NCBI GenBank assembly: GCA_030374735.1
Contig: JASCIV010000396.1
Coordinates: 1 to 21,327, forward strand
Source of the DNA: Gracilaria caudata
Taxonomy: Eukaryota; Rhodophyta; Florideophyceae; Gracilariales; Gracilariaceae
Length of the DNA stretch: 21,327 nucleotides
Direction: 5' to 3'
The number at the start of each line of letters is the position of its first letter. Position 1 is the stretch's first letter. Shown piece by piece: positions 7,380-17,783 of this stretch. A model generated the notes under the pieces. It worked only from the letters and a program-made list of their open reading frames with translations. It was not told where the DNA came from and ran no database searches. The position numbers were made by a program, and so were the translations under genes.

Positions 7380-9275
7380 TCATCTTTGACCATAGATACT
7401 TGATGATGAACGTATGACTTGAATGATGTACCGCAGAGTGCTGGCACAAAATTCTTCCTTGTAGAACTCTCCACGTCCTTGACGCAGAACATGAACTTCG
7501 GTGCGAATAGATATCTGACTTGGTACGCGGTAGTCGCTTTTGATAAGATCATCACGGCTGCTGAAGACAGTAGAAGACCACACAATAATGCACTTGGTCA
7601 ACAAGGCACTCAACAACCATTTCTGAAAGTGCCTAGAGAGCTGAAATGTCTTCTCAATGCGGCTTTCTTTCCCATGTCTTTGAGAAAGATAATGAGGTGG
7701 ATGTATGATCTCTCGAATGCTATCATCCACAGGAGGGGTAGTGAAAGATTCCTCGACGCCCGCGACCATGACCAAGGTCTCTGGATAGGATTTGAAACAA
7801 GATGCATGCTTGGCTAACGTGGGAGCCAAACCATGATTTGAAACAAAATGACCAGTAGCTTCATGCATTGTATCACAAACGTGAGGCTGAAGTGCTTGAC
7901 TGTCATCTTCTTGGACAGATGCCTGAGCATGTTCCGAATCACGTCCAAGGTTCTCATTAGCTCTGATGCCTAAATCGTCTTCACTTCGCTCAACCTTACT
8001 CAACAGGGAGAGATCAATAGAGTTCAATGAAAATTGAGATTGAATCTCACAGAGAGCGACATTGACCATCTTTCAGAACTCTTCGTTATACCTGTACTTC
8101 GCAAGATGATCCTGCATCCTCATATTCTTCGACTTCATCTTTTTCTTCTTCACAAGCCTCTCCCGAATTTTTGCAACACATTCGGAAGCATCTTTAGGCA
8201 GCTGCTTATGTGTCTCTGCAACTTTTGTCTCGGAGAAAAGAATTGGAGAAGCACTAGAGAGATGAAGAGTGGGGGCTGCTTAGTCGGCGATGCTACATCC
8301 TCATCATCCTCCGTGGTGAAATCCAATCCATGCTCATTGGAAGAGTAATCCAAACTGACCGACACAGCACCTTCTTTCGACTTCTGGAGAGTAGGACTGT
8401 TCTTCGGAGCCTCTAATGCACACTCCGACTTAACTTTTTCGAAGGAAACCCTTGGCTTTGGGTCGTCCCTCGAACCCGGCCATTCCCGATTCATCTCAAT
8501 AGAATGACCAACTTCTCCACACCCACCACATCGGGTGTCATGGCATGATTCTGAACTCACAACTGGCCGAATTATGAACTATCTGCTGACCGAGGGAAGA
8601 ATGACTCTCTTCATCTTGAGCAGCAACATCTAGTTGAGTCTCCACAAACCAACATCTGAAGCTCTTTCGTCTCGGAAACCAACCGCTCAATCTTGTCTTC
8701 AAGAGGTGCAGTGATTGCTGAAGGATTCTGCTTCGGCTTCTGAAATAGGTCTGCTGACGGAAAGGCACTGAAAAGGGTATGAAATTCACAGGCCTTCTTA
8801 CTAACAGCAAATGCTTTGACTAATTTCTCTAGCGTCTGATAGTCATCAGCACCACGATAGAAAACAAACTCAGCGAGATCGGCGTGCTCTCTGATAGAAT
8901 TTCAAAGCAACCCGAATCTTGAATGCACGTCAAAACCTGCTTGGTCAAAGAACACTTCCATCTTCTTCAATGACCCTAACAGGTCAGCATCATCAAGATG
9001 CACCGACACTGTTTGATGAAAAATTCTGCTGGTTCTTCAAGAACTCCAAAACGATCAAAGAAGGAAGCCTTGACTTCTGTATAGTCCTTTGCATCATCAG
9101 AAAAAGAACCATCAAAAGCATAGTTATCGTAGAAGAAATCAAATTCCTCTACACGAAGATAGCCCAACAACTTGACAACTCCGCCAACATCTGGGACCTG
9201 AGGCACCAAAACATTCTCAAAGTACAGAAAGAACTTCCTAACATCACCGATATTTTGCAACACACTCGGAAGCAT
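7380..9275 (-). pseudogene. Retroelement gag polyprotein, decayed
   Basis: Structural protein of an LTR retrotransposon, read leftward. The capsid-like N-terminal part (9275-8976; GYLRVEEFDFFYDN, then VKASFFDRFGVLEEPAEFF) shifts frame near 8985 and continues as DDADLLGSLKKMEVFFDQAG. An in-frame TGA at 8904-8902 probably replaced an Arg codon (CGA to TGA would do it). The next frame runs to a TGA at 8613-8611. A further frame (8560-8150) has a zinc-knuckle-like CGGCGEVGH motif whose last expected Cys is Asn. The C-terminal part (KQLPKDASECVAKIRERL, a TGA near 8074, then 8069-7380) is acidic and unrecognised. No protease, reverse transcriptase or integrase follows before the polypurine tract at 6960, so this copy is gag-only or has lost pol. 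Confidence 0.7.
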
Positions 9276-9285
9276 CTTTGGGAAG

Positions 9286-10592
9286 CTGCTGATGGCGAAG
9301 CGTTACCAGTCGAAGACGATGAAATTCCTTGTTTCCTCGCCGAAGCGGACTCACCAGACGATCTGGATTGGCTCGATTACGATTGGGATGAATACCCCGA
9401 ATCGGGTGATCAAATGGACGCGATGCTTATCGCCGAAGAGGAAAAAACCCCTCCGGGAAGCTTCGCGCCCATACCTCCAGAGGAGATGATCAGAGAACAG
9501 CAAGGTGACCCCTTCTGTACGAAGATTTGCGCCTGGCTTAATGGCGGTGCAACCCTCCCTTTCGAGGTGAATGACATCGGATACCTCGTCCGAACGGTTG
9601 AGGAAACCCCACAAGTCGTGGTGCCACACACTCTACAATCTAGGGTGTTGCATTTGTCGCATTATTCGAAACATGGGGGACACGCCGTGGAGCAGAGGCT
9701 CTACCTCACATTGCGAAGGAATTATTATTGGCCCGCATTGGCGGTCGATTGCTACGCCACTGTGCGGTTCTGCTCCAAGTGTGCTCGGAATTGCGTGGAA
9801 CGGCGCTGTCACTCGACGAAGTTGAAGCTCTTCCCGGCTCGGGCACCTCTCGAGTTTGTCGCGATAGACATCCTCGGTCCGCTTCTAACCACCAGACGTG
9901 GACATAAGTTCTTACTCGTGATTACGGATCGGTTCCCGAAGCTAGTTCGGACCTTACCTTTACGGAAGTTAACCGCTTTCGCAATAGCACAAGCCTTTTT
10001 GACGCACTGGGTCTTTTTTTACTGTCCGCCGGGTAACTTACTCTCCGATAACGGGAAACAATTCGCATCGCGATTCTTTCAAGACGTATGTCGGATTCTT
10101 GACGAGAAGAATTCTTTTCACAACGACTTATTATCCCCAATGTAATGTGCAGGTTGAGCGGTTTAACCGAACGCTGCTCGCAGCTCTCCGTCCTTACGTT
10201 GCTGACCACCCCCGTACTTGGGATCTATTCACAGATGCTCTGACATTCGCGTACAATACGCAGGTAGACAGAACTACTGGTTTAACCCATTTGAATTGGT
10301 GTTGTCTCGTCACCCACCCTCCGTGGCGTTGGAACCACAGCACTCGCTTGAATCATTCCATTCTGTGAAGTATTATCGCCAGAAATGGAAGGAATGGCCT
10401 ACTAAGCTCTTGTCAGCCGCTCGCCGCTCCATGGCGCGTGCTCAAGCCGCTTAAAAGCGTGATTTCGATGCCCACGTACGGGAGACTACAACACCTAGCA
10501 AAAAGGGATATTTCTTCTTTGTCCGTATGGAGCATTGGAACCCGGACAAGGAGAAACGCCATAAACTCTGTCCTGTGGCGGATGGACTGTAG
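9286..10592 (+). pseudogene. Ty3/gypsy (chromovirus-type) integrase, decayed
   Basis: Catalyses insertion of element DNA. The coding-like plus frame begins about 9286 (GEALPVEDDEIPCF); bases before it belong to the antisense gag. In order: an acidic RNase H-integrase linker; a zinc-binding HHCC module (SHYSKHGGH...YYWPAL...FCSKC, about 9655-9785); and the DDE core with D at 9867-9869 (VAIDILGPL), D at 10047-10049 (LSDNGKQF) and E at 10156-10158 (VERFNRTL), all retained. The frame shifts near 10098 and again near 10285 (PFELVLSR). A TAA at 10452-10454 and a TAG at 10590-10592 break the C-terminal part; the TAG falls where the GPY/F module is expected (PVADG, stop, KVISV). There is no protease or reverse transcriptase upstream, because the element is truncated at the junction with the minus-strand gag. 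Confidence 0.88.
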
Positions 10593-12294
10593 AAGGTGAT
10601 TTCAGTTCACATACACACACTGGTAGTGGAACTTGTCCACGCTCTTGAGCGGATCTTTCGCGACCGCGTCGTCCTATCCCTACCATTCTCCTTGGAGATT
10701 ACTAAGGTAGCACCTACTTCCACTCCCGTGGATAAGTCAGTACCGGAGAACTCCGTGGCTTGCAGACCTTCTGTCTTGCCACACTCTACAAGGGGATTGT
10801 CTGATTTACCGATGTTATCAGCAACGCCAGGCCAGAATGGCCTTTCTTCTCTAAACCCGCTGCGTGGTGTTTTTACACGCCGGTTGGACGGAAAAATTAC
10901 TCCCCATGACGCTCCGTCTAAGGAGGGGGAGGAGACTTTGAATACTCCTCGAGAGATTTCTACCGCTTCGTCGCGTCATGATTCTCGGGATACCCGGACT
11001 TCAAACCACGTCGATCAGGACAACAGTGGAACAGAAGCTCGGGCAGATGACGTGTCACAGTCACAACTACGATTTACATCGGAATGGAACCCGTTAGGGA
11101 AGAACAAGCCGCATCTGCGCTGCACGACACCCGTCACGGGGAATCCTCACCTGCAGAATCGCTACGGAGTTGAAGACTTTCCGTTGAGACCGAATTGTCA
11201 ACGGACGCTACTCGCAATTGCGCTACAGTTCCGGCTTCATCTTCGCAATTCGATGATGAACCTTCGCAGCACATCCCGTGGAACACGGTTCACCATCGCC
11301 AGCGTCTCTGGAGCACAAGGTACAGGCCTTCGCAGACCCTCCTACGCCGACTTCATCGGATAATTTCGCCAGTAAAGTACGGAGTACACCCTCGGTCACG
11401 AGTGACCGACCGGGTAAGCACATTGCACCCAACGGGGCAGACAAGCAAAGGAACTTGGATCCGGAGGCAGCCGTACCACGTAATCGCGAGCGTACCCCCA
11501 GTGTCTCGGTTGAACCGGAGTATCATCTGGAAGGAGAAGCCGCTCACTCCCGATAGTGTGCACGTCGATGACGGAAGTAACTCGTTGAGGAGAGAGCTAG
11601 ATGAGTCAGCAGGATCTGGAAAAAACGCATATACCCCGCACTGGGATCCTGACCCCGGTCTACGCGGCACATCGATGCGCACGGTGTACCCAAACCGAGT
11701 AAGCTCGCCCCTGGCGCCACTGTAACGCGCCGTCGCGGGAACACTCCGGCACAGCAGTTGGACAAGCCCTCACGTGAGGTGGCGGAACGCGCTACGGGGC
11801 GGAGCGCTCTTAGCCATTCAATGGAAATTGCACGTCATGACAAGGAGGATGGCCCACACTTAGCACAAATCAGCGCCTCAGGCTGACATATCGCACGAAC
11901 ACGGCGTACCGTTGCACAACCGACTTCTTCGACGACTATACAACAGTCGCGAAAGCTGAAGCTACGTATGCTCGCGGAGCGGGATGCGAAACCATCACCT
12001 CCTGATGTGACCGCGACCCCCTCTGGGGTGATGCATTCACGAGGTACCTCAGCGATCACAACGAGCCCAAGTTTGGGAAGGCCTCCGGCCATATTCCTCG
12101 TCATGACGAGTTTCGTCGCACGGCGTCGCGGGAAGAAGCCCGCGCAGTGTCGGAACAACCCCGGAACTCTGTGAATCTCGCTCCCCCTGCCATGGAGAGG
12201 CAGTACCAAGGCATGGATCCGTAAGGGGAGGGGCACAGTTCAGCACGCAATGCTGGGGAAGCTCACCGCAATGATGAGGTGACGCGTACACGGC
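10593..12294 (+). pseudogene. Long hydrophilic C-terminal linker of the pol remnant, decayed
   Basis: Coding-like plus-strand sequence continues about 1.7 kb past the GPY/F site. It is rich in Ser, Thr, Pro, Arg and acidic residues. Open blocks occur at 10596-11363, about 11278-11556, about 11556-11725, about 11699-11886 and 11890-12294, in changing frames with in-frame stops (for example TGA near 12003 and TAA near 12221). Several blocks read as similar low-complexity protein, and the last runs directly into the chromodomain (REVYGKEFVFDHIVEY). I infer a long disordered linker between integrase core and chromodomain. No known domain is visible. Confidence 0.5.
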
Positions 12295-12517
12295 AAGGCC
12301 GGGAAGTTTACGGAAAGGAGTTCGTGTTCGACCACATCGTGGAGTATTCTTACCACCTGATGGGTACATACACTATCGCCTACGATAGTACAGGTATGGT
12401 CCCGAGGCAGACTAGGATGAACCAATGGAATACCTCTTACTCTCTAAAGTGGTGCAATATCATCGTCGATCTAGAAAGGCAATTCCCGCGACAATCGCGA
12501 ATGCCCAAGTTAGGTAA
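12295..12517 (+). pseudogene. Degenerate chromodomain ending the chromovirus pol
   Basis: FVFDHIVEYSYH starts the domain. After a frame change near 12360-12370 it reads YGPEAD, then DEPMEYL and SKVVQYHRR, a recognisable chromodomain pattern (Y-x-V-x-W ... DxxWEP ... L). Two in-frame TAG codons lie in the core; one falls where a Trp is expected (TGG to TAG). The frame ends with TAA 12515-12517. In chromoviruses this domain tethers integrase to modified histones. A short perfect hairpin (ACTATCG / CGATAGT, 12372-12389) lies inside. A purine-rich GAAGAGAAGAAAAAG at about 12535 could be the polypurine tract, but no LTR start is obvious after it. Confidence 0.6.
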
Positions 12518-12608
12518 GTTCCACGTCAGTGGATGAAGAGAAGAAAAAGCACGGTTTCTTTGTTGGAACCGTTGGAAATGGAAAATGGTCACACGAGAAC
12601 GTGTACTT

Positions 12609-14078
12609 TTACTCCAGGAACTCGGAAACTTCACTATCGATTAGAGAATGCTTTCCCCTAGGGGGCTTACCTCCCTCTGAAAGTTCAGAACGACGGTCGT
12701 TTGGGTTTGGATTCCCCTGGAGACCGGTGATGAGTGCCTCTTACATATCATGAACATCTCCGCTCACCACGTTGCTGCCCGGACCCGCTCGGCCGAAGAA
12801 TTGCGCAATGCGCGCCGCATCGTCCACAACCGCGGGCACACCCGCGGTTGCCACTGAAGTTCCCCCACTTGGGGCGGGTCCAGGGAGGATCTCGTCCTCT
12901 TTAATCGGTCATGGCCGGAGGATAGGGGGCTGGTGCATCCAGGTCCACGAAAGGTGCGCTCTTGGCTCCCGCGCTTTTCAGGTACAGACTGTTCCAGAGC
13001 CTCCGTGTTCTCCATATCGGTATCAATCGCCTCGTTGGTGTGCTCAACTCCCGGAACGGGATCTTCACCTACCATTTTATCGACCATGGGATCGTCCTCG
13101 CCGTGCGCATAACTGCGGTCCGCGTCGTCGTCGACAAAGCCGGTCGGATGCCCAGGAAGAATATGTCTCGGCTCAAGCCGGTATTCTTCCGCTGTAGCGG
13201 CGTATATCTTCTGTATCTCCCAGGAATCGAAATAGATGAAGTCTTCCGCCGTCGACGTCCTGCGTCCTGGAGACTAGTCGTATGTCCGGTCACCGTCGAC
13301 TCGTGCACTCTGTGACAGAGGAACCATACTCCAGTCGGTCTGGTCCATGGAGTCGAGTAATTGTAGCATTTACTCGACGTTCGCTGGCCCGCCTAGATGG
13401 ATACGCAGATCGAGAGCTCCAATCGCTGCGCACACTCGAAGGGGATGTAGCACAGTCTATATTGGTTATACGACTCCCAGAGGACGAATGCCGCTGCGCG
13501 GGCTGCTCACTGAGTTACGAACACGGACCACAGTCCGGAATTTGGATCCTCCATGAGGTACGAACCATAAGAGGTGATGACGGCTGGAAGCTCGATGTAG
13601 CAATTCCGACAGGCTTCGAGATGCGCCCACCACGGTGGAATGGCAACATACCGATCTCATTGGCTGGCCGGACAGATCCGTTGAATATCGAAATTCTTGT
13701 ACAGGACCATATAACCCGAATCAGGGAACGCGACCTTCGCTCAAAGTGGATCAACTCGTTGAAACGAGACCATCCATGATGTCCCACGTAGCGGAACTCA
13801 GTCCAAATGATCGGTCGTTCGAAGCACAAAGCCGTCTGTCTGGCGATGTGATTCCCACGCAAGTGGACGGCTTCCAATCCCGCTAAGCGGTTGAGATATC
13901 CAATCTCGCCCCTCGTGCGGTACTGACGGAGACATGGACCGAAGAGATTCGGAAAGCGTTTCGCACTGCGAATGGTCATCAGTGTGTCAGCGTGTTCGTT
14001 TTTTTCAGGCAGTTCTGTCCCTGATGATCGGGCTGGAGACCTGTACTTACGCACTTGGCTCGGTGCTTCATCCCTCAC
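12609..14078 (-). pseudogene. Second minus-strand retroelement-like coding unit, decayed, unrecognised
   Basis: Read leftward, coding-like blocks change frame. From 14078 to 13515 one frame is open for 187 codons. Around 13370-12960 another frame gives LLDSMDQTDWSMVPL, then EDFIYFDSWEIQKIYAATAE and an acidic stretch, with TAG and TAA interruptions. After a switch near 12950 and again near 12910 it gives GVPAVVDDAARIAQFFGRAG, a TAA near 12752, then NPNPNDRRSELSEGGKPPRG, ending TAA 12611-12609. Composition is protein-like and hydrophilic, consistent with a gag or pol tail of another element, but I see no diagnostic motif. A plus-strand frame at 13282-13779 overlaps it and is probably a shadow. 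Confidence 0.4.
12827..12850. repeat. Perfect 10-bp stem, 4-base loop hairpin
   Basis: CAACCGCGGG (12827-12836), loop CACA, CCCGCGGTTG (12841-12850). Very GC-rich, inside the decayed minus-strand coding unit, where it encodes part of an Ala/Val-rich stretch. Confidence 0.85.
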
Positions 14079-14290
14079 TTTCTCGGCGTGTTTCGCACCT
14101 AGGAGGGGTATATGAAGTGGAACCCCTCTCAGAGGTGTTTTTACCGACTTAGTCGTTTGGTACGAGGTTCACTCTTTCGAGGATGGTATGAGTATTACCG
14201 CTATTAGCGGACGTCTTCACCGCATCACTTGCGTCCCGCCGGCCGCGTGGGTGGCAGGAGCCGTGGTAGTGGTGACAGGTTGACGGAACA

Positions 14291-15000
14291 CGTGTGACAC
14301 CGTAATTGTCAGGATGGTGGTTGGCACAGCATTGCTGGTAGATTTTCTAATATTGTTTAGTTTATTTTACCCACACTGTAGGAAGGTAGATCTACTATAT
14401 AGTGTCACGGCCAATGACCCTGACACTCAAGTAAGCCTCCCCAACCAAGGTGTTCCCGACAAGTTCTTGTTTCGCTCTGATAGTATTCCGTGTCGGCGTG
14501 TCGTTAACCTCCCCGCGAAGTGTGCGCACTTGTAGTGTACGGACTATCACCGCCCTTGGCACGCCCAGAGTCACTGTCTTATTTCACCGTCTATCGCCGG
14601 CTGTTTTCCCGATATAAACCGTGTACTCGCCCCTGTATGGGGTTTCTTCACCGATATCTCGTATTTTTTGTTATATTCCCACTTTTTGTGGTTGTTCTTT
14701 TCCCATCTTCGGGTGATTTTTCGTGGTTTCACCTCCGGTGCTCCGTGCTTATTGGGCAGTCACACTCGCCACTACGTGGGTTATCATACTTCGTAGCATG
14801 TTCATTATACCACACCGGTTACGCACTCTGTCACTGTCCTACGCAAGTCGTGAAGACTAGCCCCGGAATTACCTTGGCTTCGCCCTATAAACAGTGAAAA
14901 CGGGCACGGTTGATACTGTAGGGTGCCTAAACATGTTCGAATATAACCAGGAGTTCCCAGAACTTGGCCGCGCGACGGCCACGTTGCACAGCTCAATTTC
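14291..15000 (+). mobile_element. LTR-like sequence, boundaries uncertain
   Basis: TGTGACACCGTAATTGTC at 14291 and TGTCACGG at 14404 both resemble gypsy LTR starts. A TATAAA at 14613-14618 is followed by T-rich sequence (14640-14720), as in U3-R-U5. A second TATAAA lies near 14886. Frames here are low-complexity and not convincing. No direct-repeat partner or primer-binding site is recognisable in the window, so the call rests on composition only. Bases 14079-14290 show nothing I can name. Confidence 0.25.
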
Positions 15001-15072
15001 TTAGATTTAATTCATTAGGACGGGAGGGGTCCCACTGGAGGTCACCGGATTCCCGTTGGCCAGAACGTAGCC

Positions 15073-16056
15073 GTGATTGTTCCCGTGCAAATGCTTTCGT
15101 ACCACTCCTGGCCACTGGATAATAAGGCTGTACGAGAGTCACTTATAGCGAAATACCGAGCGTACACCGTGGGCGCCAAGACGTACATACCCACCGCCCT
15201 GCCCTTCTTACTATCTCAATCGCGGTCAACCACTCAGTGCTGGTTTCCCACCGCTTCTCATGCCCTCTGCACCAATCCACCCTCCCGCTTCACTAAACCC
15301 AGCAGCAGCCGCTGCATTGCTCTGAGCAGCACGTTTAAGCACTGGCAACTCCGGAGAGGCCACAAACCCACAGCCGGTGCCGCAGTCATGTTACGTATGG
15401 TACGCGCCGCTTGGCTCCCGAATATTTTTTGCTCTGCACTTTTGGCACGCTGCTCATACCAGCCTCAGGCTCCGTTCGCTTCCTATCGCTGCAACACGAG
15501 TAACGCCACGATGCGCTCCAAATCGCTTCCAAGGAGTCCGCCGCCAACACGCTGCTCTTCGTTTTCTCGCCACCACGCCCCGCGGTCTGACGAGCAAACA
15601 CGGCCTCAAAACAGAAGTGACAACAGTCTGCAGTACTTTGGAGGAGTTATACCCCCTTTCTACGTCGTATTTCGTCTCCGCTTCGGCTCGCCCGACCAGT
15701 CTCAACACGCCGTCGATGATGAAAGCGCCATATCCTTCTTTGCTGCCCATCCTGCGAGTCCTAATCCACAACTGCCCGACATCTTCGCTCAAACCGTTAT
15801 GTCAGAGAATTCAATTCCTTTCTATGCTAATACACCGTACAGAAACACTCCCACTACGTCCCACAGCGACCGTATCTCTGCCCCACATTCCTCCCAATCT
15901 TCGTCTCCTGCCATCTCTCCGCGACCGTGCACACCGCGTTCTCGTAAATCTCAACAGCACATCTCATCTTCACAGTCATCATATGCCCGTCATCGACCGT
16001 CCCCTCCCAACCTTCCATAACTTCTTCGTCGACGCTCTCCTCCCGACTTTCGAAAG
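15073..16056 (+). other. Pyrimidine-rich stretch with overlapping long open frames, gene uncertain
   Basis: Two plus-strand frames overlap: 15073-16020 (315 codons, Ser/Pro/His/Arg-rich) and 15377-16150 (257 codons; its end FVDALLPTFERCP looks more protein-like). Minus-strand frames 16072-15854 (ESVDEEVMEGWEGT) and 15792-15454 are also open. Plus-strand stops are rare by chance because the strand is C/T-rich, so length alone is weak evidence. The first frame is in register with the kinase N-terminus at 16057, separated by one TAA (16018-16020), so it could be a broken Ser/Pro-rich extension of that gene. None is recognised. Confidence 0.25.
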
Positions 16057-17670
16057 ATGCCCTATTCGTCAAATCAATCTCCCCAAATTACCTCTTCTTC
16101 AACACGAGAACAACCTCTACATGCGCCAAAGTTTCCAGAGTTTTTGCTAACCCCAACCGTTCCGAAACTGGCGCGTAAGGCGCAGGCATCGCAGACTCCC
16201 GACGAGGTTGCTCCTTTAGCTCAGAGTGAAGGTCGCCAAAAGCTGCCGAGAGAGAACATCAGAATTGATTCTGTCAAGTCTTGGGGAACATTTGATGATG
16301 AACGAAACCCCCTTGGCGCAGACTCTGTTGCAAGGCTCGGTCGAACTCTGTGAGAGGGATGATCCTGTGATTGGCCCTGTTCATTTGCAAGTTGATTTTG
16401 ATGTTCCTGAAAAGCGAATTGGCATAGACACTTTTGGCTCAGTGTATGTCGCGTGTTACCACGGTGACCTAGTCACCGTCCAGCGCATCCGCATGCCGGA
16501 GGTTTCTTCCACTCTGAAGAATGATGCCAAACAAGATGATCCCCAAAGGGAAGCAATGCATCAATTTGCTCGCGAGATTCGTAGATATGAGCGTGTCAGT
16601 CATCCAGGAATTGAGCACTTCCTTGGCGCCACTGTCAGGGAGAACAAAAGTGCGACACTGACCGTCACTGCCCTTATGAGAGGTCGGAGTCTTGGGGAGA
16701 CTTTGAAGAATCTGCGTCGTTAACGCACTCGTTTGGATCTGTCCACACTGGTTAGAATAGTCTTACAGAATGTGGTGGATTGGGAGCACTTCATTCTGCA
16801 GACTGCACCTGGGGCGATGCAAAACCGGACAATATTCTTCTTTCAACCCTGCTTCAAGGACACGGTACGCTTCAGCCTCTAATACAGGCTCAAATTTCCG
16901 ACTTTGGCTTCTTGAGGAGTGTAGGGCAACCGCTTGTTTCACACACCACTGTTGCTGAGTCTGGAGAATTAGCTGCCACATTCAACTATATGGCTCCTGA
17001 GGCCTTTGCTAGAGTAAATGGCGACAAGGAACATATCGCTAAGGCCAGTGAAATTTTCTACTATGATATGGTGCTTTTCGAGATGCTCACTCTTCGGACC
17101 CAGTCAAGAAGACATCAAATGTTTGATGTCTATGCTATGCCTGTGAAAGGGGCGCGGCTGGAATGGCCAAAAGAAGTAGATGATGATTTCTTTCGGGAGG
17201 TGCCGAAAGCTCTTCGCGACCTCTTGGAATCATGTTGGGCACAACGTCCCCTCGACAGACCAACATCTGATGAGCTGTTCGGCAAGTTTGGTTAGGTCTT
17301 GTTTACCTTAGATATTCGCGACGGCCAACGGTCAGTCAGTGACATTACTAATCCTAGGTTGGATAGGGACAGAAATGTTCCAAGGACTTCGGGTATGATT
17401 CATTCGTTGTGGAAGCGCTCCAGTACGTTGACAGCTCTGGCCATCTGTGAAGGTTCGGTGGTTTTTAGTGATTCGGGGCTCGAGAGCACAGCAGACAGTG
17501 GTAGCCTCGATGACGAAAGCGAGGGCGATGTCGTTCCTTGGAATTCCGGCGATACATTGGACTACGTCGATGGCAACCCACGTGTAACTCCGGTGCGATC
17601 ACTTGAGACGAAAGGTGCAAAAGTTGTTGACGCTTCCAACACCGATGAGCGCCAGTTAGAGGATCCTTAA
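16057..17670 (+). pseudogene. TKL-like protein kinase (pseudokinase-type residues), broken frame
   Basis: Ser/Thr kinase-like fold. A hydrophilic N-terminus (MPYSSNQSPQITSSST) gives way near 16350 to the N-lobe frame: IGIDTFGSVYVA (glycine loop with the second Gly replaced by Asp), then VTVQRIR, where the ATP-binding Lys is Gln (16481-16483), then a helix C-like region EIRRYERVSHPGIEHFLG. TAA 16721-16723 interrupts after SLGETLKNLRR, and the frame shifts near 16770. The C-lobe continues: catalytic loop GDAKPDN (Asp 16816-16818, Asn 16831-16833; the HR before it is replaced by TW), SDFG at 16897-16908, MAPE at 16990-17001, and a C-terminal RPT motif. TAG 17293-17295 is followed in frame by a 125-codon acidic tail to 17670. 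The loop and Lys changes suggest that even the ancestral protein was weakly active or inactive. The gene is either a pseudogene or badly sequenced. Confidence 0.75.
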
Positions 17671-17783
17671 ACCCCTCGAGCGGGATCTTTCCAGACTAAA
17701 AAGGCCACACAACACAAGTAATGTTTGTTGCAGTAGATTCCGCAGTCACGATTCAACCTGAGAACAATCAACTTTAGGCCAAA

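Noticed and set aside
13282..13779. 165-codon plus-strand frame
   Set aside because: Overlaps a more protein-like minus-strand series; no recognisable motif.
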